This document shows, in pieces, positions 40,306 through 48,630 of a stretch of DNA of 64,000 nucleotides. This DNA comes from an uncultured Eubacteriales bacterium (lineage in GTDB: Bacteria > Bacillota > Clostridia > Oscillospirales > CAG-272): contig CAKSLU010000005.1 in assembly GCA_934474225.1 (NCBI GenBank), forward strand, positions 21,686 to 85,685. Reading direction: 5' to 3'. Numbering within the stretch: the first letter of the stretch is position 1; each line of letters opens with the position of its first letter. A program made the translations under genes and the position numbers. The notes under the pieces are model-generated. The model saw only the letters and a list, made by a program, of their open reading frames with translations. It was not told where the DNA came from and ran no database searches.

Positions 40306-41058
40306 TTACGCCTCGACAGTCTCAGCGGTCTCGGCGGTCTTTGCCTCTTCGCCCTCAGCCTCGGGAGCGAAAGCCTCGCCCTGCTTGCCTTCGATAACGG
40401 CGTCTGCCAGGGTGGAGGAGATCAGCTTGATTGCGCGGATCGCGTCATCGTTGCCGGGGATGATATAGTCGGCGTCGTCAGGGTCGCAGTTGGTATCGAC
40501 GATAGCGACGACCGGGATACCGAGCTTCTTTGCCTCGAGAACTGCAATCTTTTCCTTTCTGGGGTCAACGATGAAGATTGCATCGGGCAGCTTTTCCATG
40601 GTCTTGATACCGCCGTAGTTCTTCTCCAGGTCGAAGATTTCCTTCTGGAGTGCGGCGACTTCCTTCTTGGGGAGCAGGTCAAACGTACCGTCGGCAGCCA
40701 TCTTCTCGAGGCTGTTGAGGCGGTTGATGCTCTTGCGGATGGTCTTGAAGTTGGTCAGCATGCCGCCGGGCCAACGCACGTTGACGTAGTACATGCCGGC
40801 TCTCTCTGCCTCTTCCTTGATGGTGTCGGCAGCCTGCTTCTTGGTACCGACGAAGAGGATGTTGCCGCCGTTTGCGGACAGGTCGCGCACGAACATGTAC
40901 GCTTCCTCAAACTTCTTCACGGTCTTCTGCAGGTCGATGATGTAGATACCGTTTCTCTCGGTGAAGATGTATTCCGCCATCTTGGGGTTCCATCTTCTGG
41001 TGTGGTGTCCGAAATGAACACCGGCTTCAAGCAGTTGCTTAATCGAAATAACAGACAT
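40306..41058 (-). CDS. rpsB: 30S ribosomal protein S2
   Basis: 250 aa from ATG 41058 with GGAGGGA upstream. Conserved LLEAGVHFGHHTRRWNPKMA, IYIIDLQKTVKKFEEAY, RWPGGMLTNFKTIRKSI, and VDPRKEKIAVLEA. Ends in an acidic Glu/Ala/Thr tail of about 25 residues, longer than in many relatives. First gene of rpsB-tsf. Confidence 0.98.
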   Translation of the reverse strand: MSVISIKQLLEAGVHFGHHTRRWNPKMAEYIFTERNGIYIIDLQKTVKKFEEAYMFVRDLSANGGNILFVGTKKQAADTIKEEAERAGMYYVNVRWPGGMLTNFKTIRKSINRLNSLEKMAADGTFDLLPKKEVAALQKEIFDLEKNYGGIKTMEKLPDAIFIVDPRKEKIAVLEAKKLGIPVVAIVDTNCDPDDADYIIPGNDDAIRAIKLISSTLADAVIEGKQGEAFAPEAEGEEAKTAETAETVEA

Positions 41059-41080
41059 AATGTCCCTCCGGTTTTTCCAC

Positions 41081-41134
41081 CATACGGGCTCCGCCGTCAA
41101 CCTTGCGGCACCGAACGGCGCTCCGCTCCGTATG
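41081..41134 (-). promoter_or_regulatory. Structured mRNA leader of rpsB, candidate S2 autoregulatory element
   Basis: CATACGG (41128-41134 on the minus strand reading) pairs with CCGTATG (41081-41087), enclosing GC-rich inner pairing (CGCCGT with ACGGCG). It ends 23 bases before the start codon. S2 is known to regulate its own operon through the leader in several bacteria; whether this fold matches a described class I cannot check. Confidence 0.45.
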
Positions 41135-41172
41135 TGTGTGTTAATTTATCTGCCACTTTCGCAGACTGAAAT

Positions 41173-41201
41173 AGTATAGCACGCTTTTTCCGCAATTTCA
41201 A
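41173..41201 (-). promoter_or_regulatory. Promoter of rpsB-tsf
   Basis: TTGAAA (41196-41201) and TATACT (41173-41178), spacer 17 bp, giving a leader of about 110 bases. Confidence 0.75.
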
Positions 41202-41241
41202 GCGTTTTTTGCAATTTTTTCGTTTTTTCTATAAAAAAGAA

Positions 41242-41270
41242 GACAGGCGCATGCCTGTCCCTTTTTGTTT
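41242..41270 (-). terminator. Terminator after the 54-aa gene
   Basis: GACAGGC / GCCTGTC stem (41242-41259) with loop GCAT, T-rich on both sides, 20 bases after the stop at 41280. Confidence 0.75.
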
Positions 41271-41279
41271 TGGCTTTTT

Positions 41280-41444
41280 TCAACCGAAAACATTGACCGA
41301 GCCATCCTTGCGGAAGACCAGCGCGCTGCCCGAAAGGCTCATGTCCGCCTCTTCGGCAAGCCCGCCGTCGCTCGTCAGCAGAATGTCCGTGCTCTCGAAG
41401 TTGACAACCGTCAGATGCGGCGCCCGATACAGTTTCTTTTCCAT
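41280..41444 (-). CDS. 54-residue small protein downstream of a secreted protein
   Basis: Reads MEKKLYRAPHLTVVNFESTD and on to a Gly-rich, acidic C-terminus ending VNVFG. It starts 5 bases after the stop of 41450-42628, preceded by GGGAGAG, and is followed by a terminator, so it is the last gene of a two-gene operon. The pattern 'basic start, PxLxVVxFEs-D, then a Ser/Gly/Asp-rich tail' resembles small leader-like peptides common in Clostridia next to secreted proteins. Function unknown; no signal peptide. Confidence 0.6.
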   Translation of the reverse strand: MEKKLYRAPHLTVVNFESTDILLTSDGGLAEEADMSLSGSALVFRKDGSVNVFG

Positions 41445-41449
41445 GTTCT

Positions 41450-42628
41450 TCACTCTCCCTTGCCAAACAGCGAAACGCCGTTTGCGGCGCAGACATCGCC
41501 GCTCAGTTCAATCGTCCGCCCGCGGTATACGGTGCCGTCCGTGCCCTCTGCATAGGGCGTGAGGCGGATGACGGTGTTTGCCTCCGTGTAGGCAGAGGCG
41601 TCCAGCAGCAGGCGCACCGTGTAGAGATAGGATGCGCCGATGTCGGCGGGCTTGCAGGTCGTCTGCGTGCCGCCTGCCGTCAGGTGCAGCGCGGTGTAGA
41701 CCGTGGCAGTCGTCTTTGTTCCGACGGTGGGCTGTGCGGCCGCGTCGGTGCGCATCACGCGGTATTCCACGCCGACCGTCTTATAGTTCAGGCTGTCGAT
41801 GCCGAAGACGGCGTCGACCGGATAGTATGCCGCGTCCCCCGCGGTGACGGCGGCTTGTCCGACGACGGTAAGAGCCTCGCCGAAGCGGTCGTCATAGGAC
41901 GACGGCTGCACGCTGTATTTGCCGACTTCTATTGTCAGCGGCTCGTAGCCCGCCGCGCAGTATTCGTCGAGCACCTTTTCGGTGAAGATGCCACCCGAGA
42001 CCGCGATGCGCGCGCCGTCGGTATTGGCGAAGTTGCCCGCGCCGTTTGTGCCAAAGTTGCCGTCCGAAATGGCGATGCGCGCGGTCTCGCCGCTGTTTGA
42101 AATCAGGGCAGCGGTGGATGCGGTGGTGACATTGGCGGTCTCCACCGTGAGTTGACCGCGGTTGTCAATGGCGGAGACGGCGGCACTGCCGGTGTAGGCG
42201 ATGCTGCCGGACTTGTCCACGCTCGTGTCGGTGACAGTCAGCGCGCCGCCCTCTGCAACGGTCAGGGGCGCCGTGCCGTCCGCCGTACTGAGCGTAAAGC
42301 CGTTCAGGTTCAGCGTGGTGGTTGTGCCTGCGGGAACGGTCAGCGGCGCCGAAACATTGGCAAGCAGGCGCACTTCGGTGCGTGCAGCGCCGAAGAACTT
42401 TGCATGTATCGCAAGCTCATCCAGTATACTTTGCTCATAACCCGCCTCGTGTCGGATTGGCAGCGTCATACCGTAAAATTCTTCAATCATTTTCCCGGAC
42501 GCATCATAGAAATATGCGGCGATGACATAGTTTTTTGCATCCGCCGCGGATGCCGGCAGCACTGCCGCAAAGGTTAGCGCGACGAGCGCAAGCAGCACGC
42601 ACAAAATCGCGCCGATTCTCTTTCTCAT
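41450..42628 (-). CDS. Secreted protein with beta-helix-like repeats, unknown function
   Basis: 392 aa. I choose ATG 42628 (GGAG 8 bases upstream) over the GTG one codon earlier. Signal peptide AILCVLLALVALTFAAVLPASAA. Residues about 90-215 have repeated short strands with Thr/Asn/Gly turns (LTVPAGTTTTLNLNGFTL, GALTVTDTSVDKSGSIAYTG), typical of right-handed beta-helix folds seen in surface carbohydrate proteins; the rest is a beta-sandwich-like C-terminal domain. No wall anchor or catalytic motif visible. Operon with the 54-aa gene. Confidence 0.7.
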   Translation of the reverse strand: MRKRIGAILCVLLALVALTFAAVLPASAADAKNYVIAAYFYDASGKMIEEFYGMTLPIRHEAGYEQSILDELAIHAKFFGAARTEVRLLANVSAPLTVPAGTTTTLNLNGFTLSTADGTAPLTVAEGGALTVTDTSVDKSGSIAYTGSAAVSAIDNRGQLTVETANVTTASTAALISNSGETARIAISDGNFGTNGAGNFANTDGARIAVSGGIFTEKVLDEYCAAGYEPLTIEVGKYSVQPSSYDDRFGEALTVVGQAAVTAGDAAYYPVDAVFGIDSLNYKTVGVEYRVMRTDAAAQPTVGTKTTATVYTALHLTAGGTQTTCKPADIGASYLYTVRLLLDASAYTEANTVIRLTPYAEGTDGTVYRGRTIELSGDVCAANGVSLFGKGE

Positions 42629-42743
42629 CACAATTTCTCCTTTTTATATATGAAACTATGAGAACGGCGCGACTTTGCGTGTACCGGCAACCGACGCGGG
42701 ACTGCGTGCGGCAGCGGCAAAATCGGAACAGTTCTCGTTGCTA

Positions 42744-42772
42744 TTTATAGCATGCTTTACCGAGACTGTCAA
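42744..42772 (-). promoter_or_regulatory. Promoter of the secreted-protein/54-aa operon
   Basis: Perfect TTGACA (42767-42772) and TATAAA (42744-42749) with a 17-bp spacer; leader of about 110 bases. Confidence 0.75.
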
Positions 42773-42901
42773 GGCTTGCCCGCCATTTTCGGCGGCGTGT
42801 ACAAAACGCTGCCGCGCATTGTCGTTTTTCATCGAAACATTGCACAAACAGAAATAAGAATCATTTTCCTGTATCTGCAAAGCACGGCATCTTTTCCCGA
42901 T

Positions 42902-43198
42902 TCAGCAGAAGAAACCGCGCTTCTTCTTTTTGTCCTTGTCCTTGCATTCGCAGCGGCACTCGTCGATGACAATATCCACGAGAATCACATCGTCGCCGAT
43001 GCGCACGATTTTGCACCACGGGATGACCACTTCTTCGGTCTTGGACAGCCCGAGCGCTTGACAGTCGCCGACGACCAGCGCAACGATGCGCCCCTCGCAG
43101 GTCTCGAACTCGATGTCGGTGACAAAGCCGAGGTTGGTGCCGTCCCGCACATTGATGACATCCTTCTGTCCGAGGCTTGTCGTGGAACAGCGTTCCGT
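42902..43198 (-). CDS. YlmC/YmxH-family PRC-barrel protein with apparent ACG start
   Basis: 98 aa. PRC-barrel core: DVINVRDGTNLGFVTDIEFE, GRIVALVVGD, VVIPWCKIVRIGDDVILVDI, then a Cys/Lys-rich tail. YlmC/YmxH proteins occur in spore formers and are linked to sporulation gene control. The only codon at the right distance (7 bases) from the perfect AGGAGG is ACG at 43196-43198; no ATG, GTG or TTG lies in frame nearby. Either ACG is used or the original ATG has mutated. Divergent from nnrD. Confidence 0.7.
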   Translation of the reverse strand, partial: TERCSTTSLGQKDVINVRDGTNLGFVTDIEFETCEGRIVALVVGDCQALGLSKTEEVVIPWCKIVRIGDDVILVDIVIDECRCECKDKDKKKKRGFFC

Positions 43199-43226
43199 AA
43201 AATCACCTCCTGTTTGTTGATTTGTA

Positions 43227-43255
43227 TTGCTAAATCTATGTTTTTTTGCTATAAT
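43227..43255 (+). promoter_or_regulatory. Promoter of nnrD and the helicase gene
   Basis: TTGCTA (43227-43232) and TATAAT (43250-43255), spacer 17 bp, 25 bases before ATG 43280. Confidence 0.7.
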
Positions 43256-43279
43256 CAATGCAAGAAAGAGGTGAGCCCC

Positions 43280-44143
43280 ATGTCCGTATGCGAAAAAGTA
43301 ACCGACCTCGACGCCGTGCGCGCCGCGCTGCCGAAGCGCCCCGCCGACGCCAACAAAGCCACCTTCGGGCGGGTGCTGCTGGTCTGCGGCAGCGACGACA
43401 TGCGCGGCTGTGCCGCGCTCGCCGTGCTCGGCGCGCTGCGCTGCGGCGCGGGACTTGTCACGCTGGCAAGCACGCGCGCCGTGATCGACACGGTTTCCGC
43501 CGCCGTCTTTGAGGCGACCTACCTCGACCGCGCGGCGGGCGACCTGTTTGCCGCTGCGGCAAAGGCAAACGCCGTCGGCTACGGCTGCGGGCTGGGGCAG
43601 AGCGCCGAAGTCGGCGAAACGCTCCGCCGCCTGCTGGCGACGCCCGGCGCGCCGCTGGTCATCGACGCGGACGGGCTGAACGCGCTTGCCGCCGACCCGG
43701 GCGTGCTCCGCCGCGCGGCGCGCCCGGTGGTGCTGACGCCGCACCCGCTTGAATTTGCCCGCCTGTGCGGCAGGACGGTCGCCGACATTCAGGCAGACCG
43801 CGCCGCGGCGGCAGTCGAATTTGCAAAGACTTATTTTAGTCCCGCCGTCGGCGGCGTTCTGCTGCTGAAAGGCGCGGGCACGATAATCACAGACAGCGAG
43901 ACCGTCCTCCGCAACCCGACCGGCTCTTCCGCCCTCTCCAAGGGCGGCACGGGCGACACGCTCTGCGGCATGGTCTGCGCCTTTCTCGCCGAGGGGGCAA
44001 AGCCGCTCGATGCCGCGATGCTCGCCGCCTATGTCCACGGCCTTGCGGGCGAGCGCGCCGCCGAGGTCTACTCCGACTACGGCGTGCTGGCGCGGGATGT
44101 CTCCGCCTTTGCCGCAAAAGTGCTGCGCGAAATCACAAAGTAA
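43280..44143 (+). CDS. nnrD: ADP/ATP-dependent NAD(P)H-hydrate dehydratase
   Basis: 287 aa from ATG 43280 after AGAGGTG. Ribokinase-like fold: FGRVLLVCGSDDMRGCAALA, RCGAGLVTLAS, VIDADGLNALA, VVLTPHPLEFARLCG, and the anion-hole motif LSKGGTGDTLCGMVCAFLA with the catalytic Asp. It dehydrates damaged NADHX/NADPHX back to NADH/NADPH. The NnrE epimerase half often fused in bacteria is absent here. Confidence 0.94.
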   Translation: MSVCEKVTDLDAVRAALPKRPADANKATFGRVLLVCGSDDMRGCAALAVLGALRCGAGLVTLASTRAVIDTVSAAVFEATYLDRAAGDLFAAAAKANAVGYGCGLGQSAEVGETLRRLLATPGAPLVIDADGLNALAADPGVLRRAARPVVLTPHPLEFARLCGRTVADIQADRAAAAVEFAKTYFSPAVGGVLLLKGAGTIITDSETVLRNPTGSSALSKGGTGDTLCGMVCAFLAEGAKPLDAAMLAAYVHGLAGERAAEVYSDYGVLARDVSAFAAKVLREITK

Positions 44144-44172
44144 ATTCCCGATTTTTCAGAAAGGAGTCCGCC

Positions 44173-46563
44173 ATGCAGTTTGACCCCGCATCCAAAAAGC
44201 TGCGCATCGACGCCGTCGAGCTTTGCCACACCGTGGTGAACCATGCCGACATCGACCGCCGCGCCGCCCGCATCCGCGAAGACGACGGCAAGGTCGACGA
44301 GCTGCTCGAAAACAAGCACGGCACAAACTATCACACAAAGCAGGCGCTCTGCCGCACGGTCAGCCGCGGCGGACTGTTCTACGAAATCAGCGGCACCGCC
44401 GACGGCATTCTCCGCGAGGGCGGGAAGACCACGGTCTGCGTCAACCGCCTTTACGGCGGCTATACATCCGAGCTTTCCGCCGACCGCACGGCGGAGACGG
44501 TGGCGCTTGCCGCGCTGCTTGCCTATATGGTCGCCGAGAGCGAAATGCTCGGCGCCGTCACCTTTCGCGTGACCTTCTTCCACAACAGCCGCGATGTCCG
44601 CACGATTGAAAAGAGTTTCTCCCGCCGTGAACTGTCGGAGGCGGTGCTGCGCCTTGTCGATCTGCATCGTCCGTTTGCCGCGCTCGAGGCGGAGCGCCTC
44701 TGCGTCCGCATTCCAAACTGCAAGACGCTGGCGTTTCCCTATCCCGCGATGCGCCCGCAGCAGCGGGACTTCATCGTGGAGACGCTGCGCGCCATCGGCG
44801 GCGGCAAGCGCGCGCTGATCGAAGCGCCGACCGGCACGGGCAAGACGGCGGCGGCGCTCTACCCCGCCCTGCGGGCGCTCGGCGCGGGCATGATCGACAA
44901 AATCTTTTACTTCACCTCGAAGAACACCACCGCGCTTGCCGCGCTGGACGCGGCGCGGAAGATGTCGGTGGCGACCGGCATCCGCGCGGTGCACATCACG
45001 GCAAAGGAGCGCATCTGCCCGGTCAAGCTGCGCGACCCGATGAAGTGCACGCCCGCCGCCTGCCCGCGCGCCAAGGGGCATTTCGGGCGCGTGCCGGACA
45101 CGCTTGCCGACCTCGTCGGCGAGGGGCGCATCTACGATGCCGACACGATTGCCGCCGTGGCAGACCGCCACAGCGTCTGCCCCTATGAGTTGTCGCTCGA
45201 CCTCTCGGAGGCGTGCGACATCGTCATCTGCGACTGCAACTACCTGATTGACGAGGCGGCGTATTTCCGCCGCTATTTCGAGCCGGGTGCGACCGACGCG
45301 CGCTATGTCTTTCTCTTTGACGAGGCGCACAACCTGCTCGACCGCGCCAAGGCGTGCTACGGCGGCGAACTGCGCCGCTCCGAGATCCGCCGTTTTCTCG
45401 ACGAGACGCGCACCGTGCCGAAGAACGCGGTCTGCGACGCGCTTGCCGACTTGGAATTTTACATCGACAGCATGCGGGAGCTCTGCGCCGACAACACGGA
45501 GGAGGACGCCGCCGGAACGGCGCACGGGTTTGCCACCGTGCACAGCTTTGACAAGCAGCTCTATGACCTGCTTGCCGCCTTTGACCGCGCGGCGGCGAAG
45601 TATATCCGTTCCCCGCTCTGCGGCAGCCTGCCGGACAGCCTGTTTGCCCTCCACGACAAGGTGAAAAAGTACCTCACGGCGATGGAGTTGTTTGACCGCT
45701 GCTTTGTCGGCACTGTCACGGTGCACGGCGAGGAGGTCATTGCAAAGATTGTCTGCATCGACCCGTCCGAGCTGCTGGCAAAGAAGACGGCGCGCGGCAG
45801 AGCCACGGTCTTCTTCTCCGCCACGCTCACGCCGCTCGACTATTACGCCACGCTCTACGGCGCGCCCGACGCGGCAAAGCTCAAGCTGGACTGTCCCTAT
45901 GACAGCGCCAATCTCTGCGTCTGCATCATGGACAAGCTCAGCGTGCGCTACCAGTTCCGCTCGCAGAACGCCGCCGCCGTTGCCGACGCCATTATGCAGA
46001 CGGTCAGCCGCCGCGACGGCAACTACATGGTGTATTTCCCGTCCTATGCGTATATGACCGAGGTGCAGACCCTGTTCAAGTACAAGTACCCGCACATCCG
46101 CACCGTCGTGCAGGCGAAGGACATGTCCGAGCACGCGCGACGCGGTTTTCTCGACGCCTTCCGTGCGGGCGCGCGCACGACGCTCGTCGGCTTTTCAGTG
46201 CTCGGCGGCATCTATTCCGAGGGTATTGACCTCGTGGGCGACCGCTTGATCGGTTCTGTCATCGTCGGCGTCGGGCTTGTGCAGCCCAGCGACGAAAACG
46301 AGATTTTGCGCGCGTATTACGACGACAAATACGAGGCGGGGCGCGAGTACGCCTATATTTACCCCGGTTTCAACCGCGTCTTGCAGGCGGCGGGGCGCGT
46401 CATCCGCACCGAGACCGACCGCGGCGTGGTCGTCTTCATCGACGAGCGCTATGCCGAGCCGACCTATAAGGAGCTGATGCCCGCGCAGTACCGCACCGCC
46501 AAATTCGTCGGCGACACGCAGTCGCTCGCCGCCGTCCTCGACCGCTTCTGGGAGGGGAAATAA
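44173..46563 (+). CDS. XPD/DinG-type Fe-S DNA helicase with degenerate N-terminal nuclease domain
   Basis: 796 aa, RBS AAGGAG. Helicase: Walker A LIEAPTGTGKTAAAL near residue 220; four cluster cysteines in ERICPVKLRDPMKC, PAACPRAKG and HSVCPYELS; LFDEAHNLLDRA (DEAH box); C-terminal GVGLVQPSDENEILRAY and QAAGRVIRTETDRGVVVFID. Residues 1-170 match the PD-(D/E)xK module seen in related clostridial proteins: FYEISGTADGILREGG keeps the Asp, but where relatives have a Val-Asp-Glu-Ile-Lys type catalytic strand this one has VCVNRLYGG, so the nuclease seems dead. 5'-3' helicase for repair is likely. Confidence 0.88.
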   Translation: MQFDPASKKLRIDAVELCHTVVNHADIDRRAARIREDDGKVDELLENKHGTNYHTKQALCRTVSRGGLFYEISGTADGILREGGKTTVCVNRLYGGYTSELSADRTAETVALAALLAYMVAESEMLGAVTFRVTFFHNSRDVRTIEKSFSRRELSEAVLRLVDLHRPFAALEAERLCVRIPNCKTLAFPYPAMRPQQRDFIVETLRAIGGGKRALIEAPTGTGKTAAALYPALRALGAGMIDKIFYFTSKNTTALAALDAARKMSVATGIRAVHITAKERICPVKLRDPMKCTPAACPRAKGHFGRVPDTLADLVGEGRIYDADTIAAVADRHSVCPYELSLDLSEACDIVICDCNYLIDEAAYFRRYFEPGATDARYVFLFDEAHNLLDRAKACYGGELRRSEIRRFLDETRTVPKNAVCDALADLEFYIDSMRELCADNTEEDAAGTAHGFATVHSFDKQLYDLLAAFDRAAAKYIRSPLCGSLPDSLFALHDKVKKYLTAMELFDRCFVGTVTVHGEEVIAKIVCIDPSELLAKKTARGRATVFFSATLTPLDYYATLYGAPDAAKLKLDCPYDSANLCVCIMDKLSVRYQFRSQNAAAVADAIMQTVSRRDGNYMVYFPSYAYMTEVQTLFKYKYPHIRTVVQAKDMSEHARRGFLDAFRAGARTTLVGFSVLGGIYSEGIDLVGDRLIGSVIVGVGLVQPSDENEILRAYYDDKYEAGREYAYIYPGFNRVLQAAGRVIRTETDRGVVVFIDERYAEPTYKELMPAQYRTAKFVGDTQSLAAVLDRFWEGK

Positions 46564-46564
46564 G

Positions 46565-47075
46565 ATGCGGCGGGAGACAGACAGCGCCCTACGGGTTAAA
46601 AATCTTTGCCTTATCTGTAGGGACCGGCGTCTGGGGCGGTCCGTTTGTGCCATGACGCGCGCGGGTCGTCGTGGGCGCCGACCCCTACCGGGTTGGTGTG
46701 TGATTCGGCTCCCCTGTGCAAGGGGTAAGCTGTACGAGACGCGATGCGTCTCGCGGAGTTTTTCTTCGTCGGCTAAACACCGACGATTTCGCGAGCGAAA
46801 CCGAAAAACGTCCTCAACCGAGAGGTGACTGAGGGGTTGTTTTTTTGCTCTGCAACAATCCCTCCGGCGCTTCGCGCCACCTCCCTTTACACAAGGGAGG
46901 CGAAGATAGAGCGGCGGGAGGCAGGCAACGCCCTGCGGAGTTAAAAATCTTTACCTTATCTGTAGGGACCGGCGTCCTCGACGGTCCGTTTGTGCCATGA
47001 CGCGCGCGGGTCGTCGTGGGCGCCGACCCCTACCGGGTTGGTGCGTGATTCGGCTCCCCTGTGCAAGGGAGGCAA
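46565..47075. repeat. Composite repeat array C-B-A-C-B-A' with near-identical 346-bp duplication
   Basis: GCGGGAG ... TTAAAAATCTTT ... CTGTAGGGACCGGCGTC ... GCGCCGACCCCTACCGGG ... GATTCGGCTCCCCTGTGCAA occurs from about 46569 and again from about 46914. Module A at 46707-46901 is complete but carries an extra block of about 90 bp with three consecutive hairpins (46731-46822). The last A' stops after the left arm. No gene is supported in 46564-47148. Confidence 0.85.
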
Positions 47076-47115
47076 AGATAGATTGCGCAAGGATGGCTCG
47101 GATGTTCATTCATAC

Positions 47116-47147
47116 AAAAAGACCTGCACGGATGTGCAGGTCTTTTT
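47116..47147 (-). terminator. Terminator of the GH43/GLUG/lipoprotein operon
   Basis: AAAAAGACCTGCAC and GTGCAGGTCTTTTT with loop GGAT, directly after the stop at 47149. Confidence 0.9.
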
Positions 47148-47148
47148 C

Positions 47149-48612
47149 TTACTTCTCCCAGCCGGAGACGGCTTTTGCATAGTAGGTGTTGATCACGGTG
47201 AGCAGGCGCTCTGCCGAGGTCTTATAGGAATCGTACATCGAAGTAAAGTTCGTGTCGCGCTCCTGCACCATGCGGATGAGCTGCTTGTTATACGGTCCGA
47301 CCTGGTAATAATACCCGATGTCAAACACGAGGTTATCGAAGATGATCTCCAGCATATCCGACGACTCCTCGTCGCGCGTGCTCTGCCCGACCAAGTTCAC
47401 ATCATAGTAGGCGGGCGTGACAATCTGCTTGCCGTAATACGCCAGCGCCTCGGTGATGATGCCGGTGCGCTCGATGTCCTTCTGAATCAGCGGCACGCAG
47501 ACAAACTGCGAGTTGTAGGGCGCGACGGTGGTGTAATAATCCTGCTGCTCGGCGTTCAGCTTGGGGTACGGCAGGATGCCGAAGTCGCTCTCCATGCCGC
47601 GCAGCTGCGGGATTCTGTCCATCGTGTTCATCCAAAACAGCCCCTTGTCCGCCTGCCACATTTCCAGCGGATCAACCTTCTCGCGCTGATAGGTCAGCGC
47701 ATACTGCGTGTCATAGATGATGGAGAAATACTTGTCGAGCGCGGCGAGCGTGGTCTCGTTGTAGAGCGTCAGCCCGATGGTGCCGTCCTCGGCAATGGTG
47801 CAGCAGCGCTGCCCGGCGGCATTGACAATGCCGACCACCGAGTCGTCCCACACGAGGAGACCGAAGCGGTCGTTTGCGTCCATCGTGCCGTTCTGGTCGA
47901 GGTCTTCGGTCACGGTCTTGCAGAGCGCGCCGAAGGTGTCCAGCGTCCATTCGCCGTCGTAAACCAACTGATACGGGTCGTCGAGGTCATACGCCTTGCG
48001 CAGATCCTTGTTGAACAGAATGACAAACGCGACATTGTTGTCCGACACCGTAATTTCGCCCGTGGTGAAGAACATAACGCCGCGCACGGCAAGGCTGTCG
48101 TTTGCGCGTTTGTCCCACCAGGACTTTGTGAGGTCGATGCCCGGGATGGAGGCAAGGTCATAGAGATAATCGCTGTATGCCAGCACCGAGACATCGTAGC
48201 CCGCGACGAGCGCGAGGTCAAAGTTGCAGTCGCCCGCGTTTGCATCGGTGCTGAGCCGCTTGTAGCCGGGGCCGCCGCCCGAGGAGTAGGCTTTTTCCAC
48301 CGTCTCGCTGATTTTGACCTTGTAATTCTGCTCGACGAGGGCTTTGCGTCTGTACTGCGCGCTGTCCAGCGGCGTGGACGCATCCTCCTCTGCCGTGAAA
48401 TCGGCATAGGCGACATTGCCCGCCGATAAAATGTTGAACGCCTCGCCGCCGTAGTCGGCAGTCTCGGGCACACCGAGCGTCTCCTCGCCGGTCGATGCCG
48501 CATCGGAAGTCTCTGCGGGCGCAGTGGTCACGGCAGGGGTCTTGTCGCCGCAGGCGGCAAGCGATGCCGCAAGCAAAAGGGCGGCGAGTAGCGCCGAAAT
48601 TTGTTTTTTCAT
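47149..48612 (-). CDS. Extracellular solute-binding lipoprotein (ABC sugar-binding type 1 family)
   Basis: 487 aa. Lipobox LAAC (Cys21) after a typical signal peptide, then a Thr/Ala/Pro-rich linker and a periplasmic-binding-protein-like body: YLYDLASIPGIDLTKSWWD, NNVAFVILFNKDLRKAYDLD, YDGEWTLDTFGALCKTVTED, DFGILPYPKLNAEQQDYYTT. No permease or ATPase genes are nearby, so either it works with components encoded elsewhere or it displays glycan. It is the last gene of the four-gene surface operon. Its DLDQNGTMDANDRFGL is a Ca-loop-like element common in this group. Confidence 0.85.
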   Translation of the reverse strand: MKKQISALLAALLLAASLAACGDKTPAVTTAPAETSDAASTGEETLGVPETADYGGEAFNILSAGNVAYADFTAEEDASTPLDSAQYRRKALVEQNYKVKISETVEKAYSSGGGPGYKRLSTDANAGDCNFDLALVAGYDVSVLAYSDYLYDLASIPGIDLTKSWWDKRANDSLAVRGVMFFTTGEITVSDNNVAFVILFNKDLRKAYDLDDPYQLVYDGEWTLDTFGALCKTVTEDLDQNGTMDANDRFGLLVWDDSVVGIVNAAGQRCCTIAEDGTIGLTLYNETTLAALDKYFSIIYDTQYALTYQREKVDPLEMWQADKGLFWMNTMDRIPQLRGMESDFGILPYPKLNAEQQDYYTTVAPYNSQFVCVPLIQKDIERTGIITEALAYYGKQIVTPAYYDVNLVGQSTRDEESSDMLEIIFDNLVFDIGYYYQVGPYNKQLIRMVQERDTNFTSMYDSYKTSAERLLTVINTYYAKAVSGWEK

Positions 48613-48630
48613 CTTCGTTTTCCGCCCCGC

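Noticed and set aside
44077..46134. 685-codon minus-strand frame opposite the XPD helicase
   Set aside because: Shadow; the plus strand has RBS, Walker motifs and Fe-S cysteines.
46565..46828. Small plus-strand frame after the helicase gene
   Set aside because: Lies wholly in repeat modules that recur in non-coding gaps.
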